From Bacillota bacterium (lineage in GTDB: Bacteria > Bacillota > Clostridia > Peptostreptococcales > Anaerovoracaceae): a stretch of DNA of 7,093 nucleotides. Positions 1 through 6,518 of the stretch are shown piece after piece. A program made the translations under genes and the position numbers. Position 1 is the stretch's first letter. Each line of letters opens with the position of its first letter. The stretch is taken from NCBI GenBank assembly GCA_017537495.1, contig JAFYKS010000185.1, positions 1 through 7,093 on the forward strand, given 5' to 3'. The notes beneath the pieces are model-generated. The model was not told the DNA's origin. It was given only the letters and a program-made list of their open reading frames with translations, and ran no database searches.

Positions 1-2235
1 AACTATCCGACTGCAACCGTATCCAACAACATCAACGACAAGTTCGCAGAACTTTCAGAGGAATATGAAGGACTCAACTTCACCATGCTCATGGACCAGG
101 GGGACTATATCTACCTGATTATCGGCGCCATCGCCAGCAGCCTTGGCTGGGGTGCACTCTTTGCCATCCTGGTGCTGCTCTTCTTCCTGCGTGACCTGAA
201 ACCGACGTTCATTACATTATTAAGTATTCCGGTAAGTATCGTCTTTGCACTGGTGCTGATGTACTTTTCCGGAGTAACCATAAACCTGATTTCTCTGTCC
301 GGCCTGGCCGTGGCAGTAGGTATGCTGGTAGACAACAGTATCGTTGTAATCGAAAATATCTTCCGTCTGCGCCGCCTGGGTGTATCTCCGGCTAAGGCTG
401 CCGTAGCAGGTGCAAAGCAGGTAGCTGCGGCGATTACATCTTCCACACTGACTACTGTGTGCGTATTCGTACCGATTATCTTTACTGATGGTCTAACCAA
501 GCAGCTCTTTACCGATATGGCTCTGACCATTACCTATGCACTGGGCGCCAGCCTGATTGTGGCACTGACTCTGGTACCGGCCATGTCTTCCATGATGCTG
601 AAGAAGGTAAAGCCGGAAACAAAGGGCTTCACTTCCTTCCAGAATGCGTACCGCAGACTGGCATCCTGGAACCTGCGCCATAAGGCCATCGTTCTGCTGG
701 TATCCGTAGCACTGCTGGTGTTCACCGCTTCCGCAGTTCTGGCAAAAGGTTTTATCTTCCTGCCGGAAATGTCCACACCTCAGCTGTCCGGTTCCCTGGT
801 GATGAACGATGAAGAGGCAGATATTACGGAAACTGCGGAAGTTTCTGACGAAGCACTGAAGCGCATTGAATCTGTAGACGGCGTGGCTTCTGCAGGCGCA
901 ATGCTGGAAAGCAGCGGCTCCATGGGGCTCCTGACCGGAAGTACAGAAAACGCTTCTGTAAGCTTATATATTATTCTGGATGAAGACACCAAGCGGTCCG
1001 GTGAAGAGATTAATGATGATATTGTAGAACTTTGTAAGGATCTGCCTTGCGAAATCTCCATTATGACAGCCAGCTCCATGATGTCCTATACATCCGCCAT
1101 GGGCGGCGAAGGCATCGGAATCCAGGTGTTCAGCAGCGACAATGATACTTTGCAGGATGCAGCAAGGGAAATCGGTGAAATCCTGGAAGGTGTAGAAGGC
1201 GTGGATGAAGTGGACAATGGCCTGACAGAAGCCGAACCTGAAATCCACTTCGCAGTGGATAAGCAGAAGGCCATGGAAAAGGGCCTGACTGTAGCACAGG
1301 TATTCATGCAGGTATCCGACGCTCTGTCCAATGAAAACAATGCAACCACCCTCCATATGGACGGTAATGATTACGATGTGGTTGTAGTGGAACGTGACAG
1401 CAGCGACCTGACACCGAAATATATCAAGAATCTGAAGCTGACCGGCACCAATGCGGAAGGCAAGGAAGTTACTGTAAAGCTGAAGAATATCGCAGAAGTG
1501 ATTGAGACGGAGAGTCTGCCGTCTGTGAACCGTATCGACCAGAGAACTTATCTGGGAGTATCTGCAACCATTGCAGACGGTTACAACGTAACTCTGGTTA
1601 CCGACGCGGCGGAAGAAGCCCTGAAGGCATGGGATGCCCCGGAAGATGTTTCCTACAAGTTCAGCGGTGAAAATGAAATGATTATGGACGCCATGGAAGA
1701 CCTGATGCTGATGATGGTACTGGGTATTCTGCTGGTTTACCTGATCATGGTGGCCCAGTTCCAGTCCCTGCGTTCTCCATTCATCATCATGTTCACCATC
1801 CCGCTGGCATTTACCGGCGGTCTGGGTGCACTGCTGATCTTCGATAAGGAAATCAGTATCATCGCCATGATTGGTCTGATCATGCTGGTAGGTATCATCG
1901 TAAACAACGGTATCGTACTGGTAGACTACATCAACCAGCTCCGTGCTGAAGGTATGAAGAAGAAGGATGCCATCGTGGAAGCGGGTGCAACCCGTATGCG
2001 TCCGGTTCTCATGACTTCTCTGACCACCATTCTGGGTCTGGTTGTCATGGCTGTAGGCAAAACCGCAGGTACCGATATGATGCAGCCAATCGCCCTGGTT
2101 TCCATCGGCGGTCTGGCATACGCTACCGTTATGACCCTCTTCGTGGTACCGGTTATTTACGACCTGTTCAACGGTGAAACTTATAAGATGGTTAAGGAAG
2201 AAGACGTAGATATCAGCGATCTGGTAGTAGAATAA
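1..2235 (+). CDS. RND (HAE1/AcrB-like) efflux permease, C-terminal 744 residues, 5' end outside window
   Basis: Inner-membrane pump of the RND superfamily, which uses the proton gradient to export drugs, lipids or other amphiphiles, usually with an adaptor protein. The frame is open from base 1, so the start is upstream; about 70% of a typical ~1,040-residue permease is present. Fragment residues ~45-205 are the first membrane block (TM2-TM6) with the TM4 signature GMLVDNSIVVIEN (Asp111). TM7 is near residues 228-250. A large extracytoplasmic loop spans ~251-565, rich in Asp/Glu and carrying porter-domain-like sequence. The second membrane block runs from ~566 to 725 (TM8-TM12) with GIIVNNGIVLVDY and RMRPVLMTSLTTILG. 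The relay differs from AcrB: VDN replaces the double Asp and Asn occupies the TM10 lysine region, a pattern I recall from Gram-positive-type HAE1 pumps. Substrate cannot be inferred. A hairpin terminator follows 22 nt after the stop. Confidence 0.96.
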   Translation, partial: NYPTATVSNNINDKFAELSEEYEGLNFTMLMDQGDYIYLIIGAIASSLGWGALFAILVLLFFLRDLKPTFITLLSIPVSIVFALVLMYFSGVTINLISLSGLAVAVGMLVDNSIVVIENIFRLRRLGVSPAKAAVAGAKQVAAAITSSTLTTVCVFVPIIFTDGLTKQLFTDMALTITYALGASLIVALTLVPAMSSMMLKKVKPETKGFTSFQNAYRRLASWNLRHKAIVLLVSVALLVFTASAVLAKGFIFLPEMSTPQLSGSLVMNDEEADITETAEVSDEALKRIESVDGVASAGAMLESSGSMGLLTGSTENASVSLYIILDEDTKRSGEEINDDIVELCKDLPCEISIMTASSMMSYTSAMGGEGIGIQVFSSDNDTLQDAAREIGEILEGVEGVDEVDNGLTEAEPEIHFAVDKQKAMEKGLTVAQVFMQVSDALSNENNATTLHMDGNDYDVVVVERDSSDLTPKYIKNLKLTGTNAEGKEVTVKLKNIAEVIETESLPSVNRIDQRTYLGVSATIADGYNVTLVTDAAEEALKAWDAPEDVSYKFSGENEMIMDAMEDLMLMMVLGILLVYLIMVAQFQSLRSPFIIMFTIPLAFTGGLGALLIFDKEISIIAMIGLIMLVGIIVNNGIVLVDYINQLRAEGMKKKDAIVEAGATRMRPVLMTSLTTILGLVVMAVGKTAGTDMMQPIALVSIGGLAYATVMTLFVVPVIYDLFNGETYKMVKEEDVDISDLVVE

Positions 2236-2256
2236 TTTTCAATATTGGAATATAAT
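2228..2256 (+). promoter_or_regulatory. Possible promoter for the C39-like/MATE/ogt operon
   Basis: A perfect TATAAT lies at 2251-2256. At 17-bp spacing the -35 position reads TAGAAT (2228-2233), a poor match to TTGACA, and there is no TG extension. Transcription would start near 2263, inside the terminator hairpin of the preceding gene, leaving a leader of about 50 nt before the ATG at 2316. Placement fits a new transcription unit, but the weak -35 keeps confidence low. Confidence 0.35.
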
Positions 2257-2257
2257 G

Positions 2258-2285
2258 AAGAGGGATGTCGAATGATATCCCTCTT
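2258..2285 (+). terminator. Hairpin terminator after the RND permease gene
   Basis: Perfect 9-bp arms AAGAGGGAT (2258-2266) and ATCCCTCTT (2277-2285). The stem continues inward by G-T, T-A and C-G pairs, giving about 12 bp closed by a four-base GAAT loop. The following GTTGTATCTTT is only moderately T-rich, so it may be a leaky terminator or a 3'-end stabiliser. It lies 22 nt after the permease stop. Confidence 0.6.
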
Positions 2286-2303
2286 GTTGTATCTTTGAAT
2301 GAA

Positions 2304-2309
2304 AGAGGA
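2304..2309 (+). promoter_or_regulatory. Ribosome binding site deciding the start at 2316
   Basis: AGAGGA sits 6 nt before the ATG at 2316. The in-frame ATG at 2310 is directly adjacent to it, which is too close. The in-frame ATG at 2265 lies inside the upstream terminator hairpin and has no suitable site. This makes 2316 the best start. Confidence 0.65.
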
Positions 2310-2315
2310 ATGTTT

Positions 2316-2975
2316 ATGCGGAAAGAACTTGAACATTTTTATATAGGAGAAGCACTGGGCGGCAGTCAGGACTGGTTCATGGATCCCTTCATGAAGCTGG
2401 GCGGCTGCGGTGCAGTGACGGCATGCGATACCTGCATCTGGCTGGCACGGTCTCAGGGCGCAGAATGGATGTATCCTTTCACCCTGCAAAATCTCTGCCG
2501 CAGCGAGTTCCTGCATTTCGGCCGTGTGATGAAACCCTATCTGAGGCCCCGTGCCGGCGGAATCAACCGGCTGGAACTGTATATGCGGGGATTTTCGTCC
2601 TACCTTCGTGGCAGGGCGGAAGCCTGGAGACAGGAACAGGGCGGTGAAAACTGTGAGCCGCCGCGGATGCTGCGGATGAGCGGTTTTGCAGGTGATCGGC
2701 CCGCCGATGAGGCCTGGGATGCAGTGGTTCGTCAGATTGATGCGGGATTTCCGGCACCGATTCTGGTACTCCGTCATAAGGATCCAGAGCTGAAGGACTT
2801 CGTGTGGCACTGGTTCCTGCTGATTGGGTACTCCGACGAGGAAACAGAAGAAAAACCGGTACGCCACGTGAAAGCCGTGACCTACGGAGAGTGGGCCTGG
2901 GTAGATTTTGACCGGCTGTGGGATACCGGTTATGAACAGAAGGGCGGTCTGGTGCTGTACCGCTGGGATGAATAA
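2316..2975 (+). CDS. Uncharacterised protein with C39/papain-like cysteine peptidase pattern
   Basis: A 219-residue soluble protein with no signal peptide or membrane segment. The N-terminal half carries GGSQDWFMDPFMKLGGCGAV, with Cys31 in a Gly-rich turn at the head of a predicted helix (ACDTCIWLA), the layout of the nucleophile in C39-like peptidases. His165 in VWHWFLLIGY precedes a hydrophobic strand ending in GY, as the catalytic His does in that fold. An Asp in WAWVDFDRLWD (197 or 199) could complete a triad. I recall similar GGCxAxTACD proteins as unnamed families in gut Firmicutes, but no named gene. Family assignment is inference from the Cys/His pattern; the protein might be an inactive relative, transglutaminase-like, or something else. 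It starts a probable operon with a MATE exporter (26-nt gap) and ogt. Start chosen by the AGAGGA site at 2304-2309. Confidence 0.85.
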   Translation: MRKELEHFYIGEALGGSQDWFMDPFMKLGGCGAVTACDTCIWLARSQGAEWMYPFTLQNLCRSEFLHFGRVMKPYLRPRAGGINRLELYMRGFSSYLRGRAEAWRQEQGGENCEPPRMLRMSGFAGDRPADEAWDAVVRQIDAGFPAPILVLRHKDPELKDFVWHWFLLIGYSDEETEEKPVRHVKAVTYGEWAWVDFDRLWDTGYEQKGGLVLYRWDE

Positions 2976-2986
2976 GTAAGAAACAG

Positions 2987-2996
2987 AAAGAAGTGA
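2987..2996 (+). promoter_or_regulatory. Ribosome binding site for the MATE gene, favouring GTG 3002
   Basis: AAAGAAGTGA matches the full anti-SD complement AAGGAGGTGA at 8 of 10 positions and ends 5 nt before GTG 3002. The alternative in-frame GTG at 2993 lies inside this match and has only AGAAAG just in front of it. The call is reasoned from pairing, not proven. Confidence 0.5.
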
Positions 2997-3001
2997 GTGT
3001 A

Positions 3002-4351
3002 GTGGAAAAACCTTATCGCGAAATAACATTTACAAATAAAGCACTGATTACGCTGATTGTGCCGCTGGTCATCGAACAGTTCCTTAACGTAGCTGTAGGG
3101 CTGGCGGACTCACTGATGGTAGCCAGCGTGGGCGAAGCGGCCGTATCCGCCGTTTCTCTGGTGGACTCCATCAATATGCTGCTGGTATTTGCGCTGAATG
3201 CACTGGCTACCGGCGGAGCGGTAATCTGTGGTCAGTTTCTGGGACGCCGGGAGCTGCACCGGGCCCGGGATGCGGCCCAGCAGCTGCTGGTTTTCGTGAC
3301 TTTGCTGGCAGTGGGAATTACTGCTCTGCTGTATCTGTGCAAATATCTGGTCCTCCACGTTCTCTTCGGACAGATTGAAGAGGATGTAATGGCCTATGCC
3401 AACACTTATTTTTTAATCGTGGAGGCATCCATTCCTTTCATGGCGCTGTACAGTGCCGGTGCGGCTATTTTCCGTGTTATGGGGAATTCTTCCGTTTCCA
3501 TGAAAATTTCCCTTATCATGAACGCCATTAATGTGGGCGGCAATGCTCTGTTGATTTTTGGTGCCGGTATGGGCGTGGAAGGCGTAGCCATTCCGACCCT
3601 GGCAGCACGTATGGTAGCAGCCGGAGCCGTGCTGGTTCTCCTGCGGAATCCGGAACTGGATATCCACCTGACAAAAGGAAAGAAATACCGCTACAACCCA
3701 CGTACCGTGGGCAGGATTCTGCGGATTGGTGTGCCGAGCAGCATCGAAAGCAGTCTGTTCCAGCTTGGCAAAATCCTTCTTCTTTCTCTGGTTTCCACCT
3801 TCGGCACTGCATCCATCGCGGCCAACGCCATCGCCAACAGTGTAGCCGTGATTCATAATCTGATCGGCAACTCCGTGGGCATCGCTATGATTACAGTGGT
3901 GAGCCAGTGTGTGGGTGCACATGACTTCCATCACGCACGCATGTATGCCGGCAAGCTGATGAAGTGGACCTATATTGCATCCACCGTGTGGATTCTCTTC
4001 CTGTTCGCTTTACAGCCTTTTATCGTGGGAATGTACAATGTATCCGAGGAAGCGGCCCGTCTGGCCATGATTATTCTCTGGCTCCACGGCTGCTGCTGGA
4101 TTGTTCTCTGGCCGGTATCCTTCACTCTGCCGCAGGCCCTGAAGGGCGCTGGGGACACCTCCTTCGTTATGATTGCAGCGGTGGCCTCCATGTGGATCTT
4201 CCGTATTTTCCTGGGCTATCTCTTCGCAAAATACATGGGCTTCGGTGTCATCGGAACCTGGCTGGCTATGTTCGCGGACTGGGTGTTCCGTGGTGCACTG
4301 TTCATCTGGCGCTGGAAGAGCGGTAAGTGGGAAAGTAAGTTTGTGCGGTAG
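3002..4351 (+). CDS. MATE family efflux transporter (multidrug/toxin exporter)
   Basis: Complete polytopic transporter of 449 residues, the usual MATE length (~450), with about 12 hydrophobic segments in two homologous six-helix halves. Half one contains IPLVIEQ-like LIVPLVIEQFLNVAVGLADSLMVASVG (residues ~18-44), the family's TM1 signature in which the Asp of the AD-S/T motif is present (Asp36), then ATGGAVICGQFLGRRE (70-84). Half two begins near RILRIGVPSSIESSLFQLGK (238-257) and includes GNSVGIAMITVVSQCVGA (289-306) and the TM10-region PQALKGAGDTSF (377-388). MATE proteins export cationic or other amphiphilic compounds against Na+ or H+ influx; substrate and coupling ion cannot be read here. 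The start could also be GTG 2993, adding three residues. It lies 26 nt after the C39-like gene and 22 nt before ogt, and is probably cotranscribed with both. Confidence 0.95.
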   Translation: MEKPYREITFTNKALITLIVPLVIEQFLNVAVGLADSLMVASVGEAAVSAVSLVDSINMLLVFALNALATGGAVICGQFLGRRELHRARDAAQQLLVFVTLLAVGITALLYLCKYLVLHVLFGQIEEDVMAYANTYFLIVEASIPFMALYSAGAAIFRVMGNSSVSMKISLIMNAINVGGNALLIFGAGMGVEGVAIPTLAARMVAAGAVLVLLRNPELDIHLTKGKKYRYNPRTVGRILRIGVPSSIESSLFQLGKILLLSLVSTFGTASIAANAIANSVAVIHNLIGNSVGIAMITVVSQCVGAHDFHHARMYAGKLMKWTYIASTVWILFLFALQPFIVGMYNVSEEAARLAMIILWLHGCCWIVLWPVSFTLPQALKGAGDTSFVMIAAVASMWIFRIFLGYLFAKYMGFGVIGTWLAMFADWVFRGALFIWRWKSGKWESKFVR

Positions 4352-4373
4352 CTGAAAGAGGGGACTTGGGATT

Positions 4374-4883
4374 ATGAATTATAAGTGGAAATATAAGACG
4401 CCGGAAGGCTTTTCGGATATCTGGTTGCGGAGTGACGGGCAGGTTTTGACCGGACTTTGGTTTGAAGGATCCCGGGATGAGCGGAAGCATGGGATGACCT
4501 GCGAAGAACAGGAACTGCCCATCTTCGAAGAAACGGCCCGGTGGCTGGATGTTTTCTTCAGCGGCCGGCAGCCGGACTTTACGCCGGCGTATCGGATTGA
4601 CGGTTTGACGGACTTCCGCCGGGATGTGATGGAATGTATGCTGGAAATTCCATGGGGTGAGACCGTAACATATGGCGAAATCGCAGCGCGGCTGGCTGAA
4701 CAGCGGTGTATTGCACGAATGTCTGCTCAGGCAGTGGGCGGCGCTGTGGGATGGAACCCGATCTGCCTGATTATACCGTGCCATAGGGTGGTTGGGGCGG
4801 ACAGAACCCTCACCGGCTACGGCGGCGGGCTGGAAAACAAGAAAGCGCTGCTTGAACTTGAGAAAAGTACTCCTTTTAGGTAA
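4374..4883 (+). CDS. ogt: Methylated-DNA--protein-cysteine S-methyltransferase (O6-alkylguanine-DNA alkyltransferase)
   Basis: Suicide DNA repair protein that moves an alkyl group from O6-alkylguanine (or O4-alkylthymine) onto its own cysteine in a single turnover. Its 169 residues match Ogt length. The N-terminal domain (1-~78) has little signature. The C-terminal domain starts near FRRDVMECMLEIPWGETVTYGEIA (81-104) and carries the active site IIPCHRVV with acceptor Cys136 and His137. Asn128, eight residues earlier, and the closing GYGGGLENKKALLELE, with Glu154 or a neighbour, complete the usual network. The residue aligning with the human arginine finger (Arg128) is Gln119 in MSAQAVGGAVG, a variant I associate with gut anaerobe Ogts. 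AAAGAGGGGA (4355-4364) is the ribosome binding site, 9 nt before the ATG. The last codons (T-P-F-R-stop) lie inside the palindrome at 4868-4902, so the extreme C-terminus may derive from that repeat. Confidence 0.96.
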   Translation: MNYKWKYKTPEGFSDIWLRSDGQVLTGLWFEGSRDERKHGMTCEEQELPIFEETARWLDVFFSGRQPDFTPAYRIDGLTDFRRDVMECMLEIPWGETVTYGEIAARLAEQRCIARMSAQAVGGAVGWNPICLIIPCHRVVGADRTLTGYGGGLENKKALLELEKSTPFR

Positions 4884-4902
4884 AATATTGCAAAAAGGAG
4901 TA
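4868..4902. repeat. 35-bp palindrome, left copy (TACTCCTTTT / AAAAGGAGTA)
   Basis: Arms TACTCCTTTT (4868-4877) and AAAAGGAGTA (4893-4902) are perfectly complementary over 10 bp, with a 15-nt AT-rich spacer. The same arms with the same spacer length recur at 5023-5057; the two copies agree at 27 of 35 positions in either orientation. The left copy contains the end and stop codon of ogt. As RNA it would form a hairpin followed by TGATTTTCTT, so it can also serve as a weak ogt terminator. Confidence 0.85.
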
Positions 4903-4930
4903 TGATTTTCTTGATAAATATAGAAAAATT

Positions 4931-4950
4931 AACTGAAACGGTCAGTTTTT
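4931..4950. terminator. Short bidirectional intrinsic terminator
   Basis: A 6-bp stem AACTGA (4931-4936) / TCAGTT (4942-4947) with a five-base loop AACGG. It runs into TTTTT at 4946-4950 on the + strand. On the - strand the same stem is followed by AATTTTTC. It lies between the convergent genes ogt and rnhA, so it can stop both. Confidence 0.55.
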
Positions 4951-4953
4951 ATG

Positions 4954-5000
4954 AAAAATCACGTATTTATCTGCAGAAATGTAGATGATACGTGATTTTT
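4954..5000. terminator. Long bidirectional terminator hairpin between ogt and rnhA
   Basis: Perfect 13-bp inverted repeat AAAAATCACGTAT (4954-4966) / ATACGTGATTTTT (4988-5000). The 21-nt middle folds further: ATCTGC (4969-4974) pairs with GTAGAT (4981-4986) around a six-base loop, with one bulged T. The A-tract/stem/T-tract symmetry gives each strand a U-run at the 3' side, the classic form for terminating convergent genes. Confidence 0.85.
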
Positions 5001-5022
5001 ATTGCAGTTTTGTGGATTTGTG

Positions 5023-5057
5023 TACTCCTTTTTGATAATTTATGAGTAAAAGGAGTA
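5023..5057. repeat. 35-bp palindrome, right copy (TACTCCTTTT / AAAAGGAGTA)
   Basis: Arms at 5023-5032 and 5048-5057 are identical to those of the left copy at 4868-4902, again with a 15-nt spacer of different sequence. It ends 2 nt from the rnhA stop codon (complement of 5060-5062). The first structure an rnhA transcript meets is therefore this hairpin. Confidence 0.85.
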
Positions 5058-5059
5058 AT

Positions 5060-5606
5060 TTACCGTGATCTGGCCTCGTCGATACCCATATTGGCAAGCT
5101 CGTCGGCACGGTTGTTCATGCGGGTTACATACTGGAAGTCCTCAAAGTTGAAGGAGGTACTGTTCCATTCCACGAACTTTTCGTAGAGTTTGTCGAAATT
5201 TGTCGATTTGCTCGCCAGATTCACGTGGCCCTTTACGCGGTAGAAGGCTACATTGTGCTGGCGGACCAGGGACAGGAGCTCTTCCCAGAGTTCCCTGTTT
5301 TCCACACTTCTTGGCTGCATTGCGCCAGTTGTTCTTCTCCCAGGATTCGTACCACTTCTCTCGGAAGCAGTTAGCTACATAGGAGCTGTCAGTGAAGACC
5401 TGGATGTACTGGCCGGTCTTTTTTAATGCTTTGAAGGCTTCGATGACCGCAGTCAGTTCCATCCGGTTGTTGGTGGTATTGGCTTCGCCGCCGTATAATT
5501 CTTTTTTATGTTCCCCGAACTCCAGGATGGCACCCCAGCCGCCGAAGTTCTGGTCACTCTGGTTGCCGGCACATCCGCCGTCGGTGTATATTCTCAAAAT
5601 TGCCAT
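5060..5606 (-). pseudogene. rnhA: Ribonuclease HI, reading frame broken by one frameshift
   Basis: RNase HI cleaves the RNA strand of RNA-DNA hybrids (R-loops, primers, misincorporated ribonucleotide tracts). The first frame (5606 down to 5307, 100 residues) has MAILRIYTDGGCAGN with Asp9, NNRMEL with Glu50, and FTDSSYV with Asp73, then WYESWEKNNWRNAAKK. The family continuation VENRELWEELL follows in the +1 frame from 5305, with the active-site His in FYRVKGHVN and the last Asp in NNRADELANMG, ending at TAA (5062-5060). Joining the halves gives about 182 residues, the size of the extended Clostridia form. The junction has one extra base (T at 5306 in gene orientation) or has lost two. No other damage is visible, so the lesion is recent, a sequence error, or (less likely) recoded. 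Start at 5606 is chosen by AAAGGAGA (complement of 5617-5624); ATG 5633 is too close to its AGAGGA. Confidence 0.85.
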
Positions 5607-5644
5607 AGAGGGCAGTTCTCCTTTCGAAGTCATTGTCCTCTATA

Positions 5645-6397
5645 TTATGGACGGTTTTCGGAAGTTTTACAAGCCCTACTTTCCGTAACCGTCAAAATAT
5701 ATGCAGCATACCCCAGTGCAATCAGGGTCAGTGCTGCTGCGCTGAAGATATCGCGGCCAGTGGTTCTGGCAGCTTCGTTGGCGAAGGCACCAAGCGCATT
5801 GAGCACTCCGTGAGTCAGGATGCAGGCCCACAGGCTGCCTGTACGCAGAAAGAGAATGGTGAAGAGGAAGCCGGCAGCCACAGCGTAGACAACCTGCAGC
5901 AGGCTGGCAAAGAGCTCTGCTCCGCTGCCGTTGATCAGGTTCACCAGATGACCCATGCCGAAGGTCAGACTGGATACTATCACAGCGGGCTTTAATCCCA
6001 CAGGCAGCATGGCCTTAAACAGCAGGCCGCGGAAGATGACTTCCTCCAGAAATCCCACGCAGAACATGCTTGCCACATAAAGCACCGTTTCCGGCACCGA
6101 AAGGTTCATGGTTACCCCGAACCACAGATTTACCGATGCCAGGGCGCCCAGCGGGAAATACCACAGCAGCTGGCCATCAGGAACGGCCGAGGGGCAGAGG
6201 CCGCAGTACTCTTTCAGATTTTGCCGGGAAAGCCAGATGTAGAGCACCAGTGACAGCACCAGAGCCAGCGGCAAGGTTACTGCTTTCTCAATACCAAGAG
6301 AAGCCGATGCATTGTCGGCCAGGCTCAGGCCCACCACATAAATCACAATCCAGAGCACTGCAAACAAAATCGGGTTTTTCTTATGCAGTCTGTTCAT
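5645..6397 (-). CDS. CPBP family intramembrane metalloprotease (Rce1/Abi-like)
   Basis: A 250-residue membrane protein with about seven or eight hydrophobic segments. The three CPBP motifs are intact: EEVIFRG (Glu118, Glu119, Arg123), FGMGH (Phe147, His150) and HGVLN (His196, Asn200). In the family these glutamates and histidines form the catalytic site within the membrane. Eukaryotic Rce1 cuts prenylated proteins. Bacterial members have been linked to bacteriocin self-immunity, peptide maturation or unknown tasks. No bacteriocin gene is seen nearby, so the substrate is unknown. The start at 6397 is chosen because AAAGGGG (complement of 6405-6411) lies 7 nt upstream; an in-frame ATG 12 codons further out lies within the promoter region. 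rnhA follows 38 nt downstream on the same strand, so the two probably share the promoter at 6424-6452. Confidence 0.93.
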   Translation of the reverse strand: MNRLHKKNPILFAVLWIVIYVVGLSLADNASASLGIEKAVTLPLALVLSLVLYIWLSRQNLKEYCGLCPSAVPDGQLLWYFPLGALASVNLWFGVTMNLSVPETVLYVASMFCVGFLEEVIFRGLLFKAMLPVGLKPAVIVSSLTFGMGHLVNLINGSGAELFASLLQVVYAVAAGFLFTILFLRTGSLWACILTHGVLNALGAFANEAARTTGRDIFSAAALTLIALGYAAYILTVTESRACKTSENRP

Positions 6398-6423
6398 TTC
6401 GATTCCCCTTTCAAATTTTTTAT

Positions 6424-6452
6424 ATTTTACCACGGAGAAGGACTGGTGGCAA
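6424..6452 (-). promoter_or_regulatory. Near-consensus sigma-70/sigma-A promoter for the CPBP-rnhA unit
   Basis: On the - strand TTGCCA (complement of 6447-6452, 5 of 6 matches to TTGACA) is separated by exactly 17 bp from TAAAAT (complement of 6424-6429, 5 of 6 matches to TATAAT), with an extending TGG just before the -10. Transcription would start near 6417, leaving a leader of about 20 nt before the ATG at 6397. Confidence 0.75.
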
Positions 6453-6518
6453 TAACTGCGGCCGCTTCCTTAATGGTATCTGTACGGGGAGAAAAAGAGT
6501 GCGGATTATGGCGAATCG

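Noticed and set aside
2181..3029. A 282-codon open frame on the - strand, the longest antisense frame in the window
   Set aside because: It overlaps the end of the RND gene and the whole C39-like gene, shows no family motif, and its composition is what a high-GC antisense shadow gives. The + strand gene has the ribosome binding site and conserved motifs.
4902..4988. A tiny + strand frame (28 codons from ATG 4902, or 25 from TTG 4911) behind AAAAAGGAG
   Set aside because: The Shine-Dalgarno-like run is the arm of the palindrome, spacing to the ATG is too short, and the frame crosses two terminator hairpins. I see no resemblance to a known peptide.
4868..5057. CRISPR array or riboswitch in the repeat-rich intergenic region
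   Set aside because: There are only two repeat copies, they are self-palindromic, no regularly spaced spacers exist, and no cas genes are present. It lies at the 3' ends of both flanking genes, so a riboswitch is not expected.
5142..5306. The continuation of the first rnhA frame beyond the frameshift (about 54 codons) as a genuine alternative C-terminus
   Set aside because: It reads CGKQGTLGRAPVPGPP and onward, unlike any RNase H, while the other frame over the same bases has the conserved His and Asp motifs.
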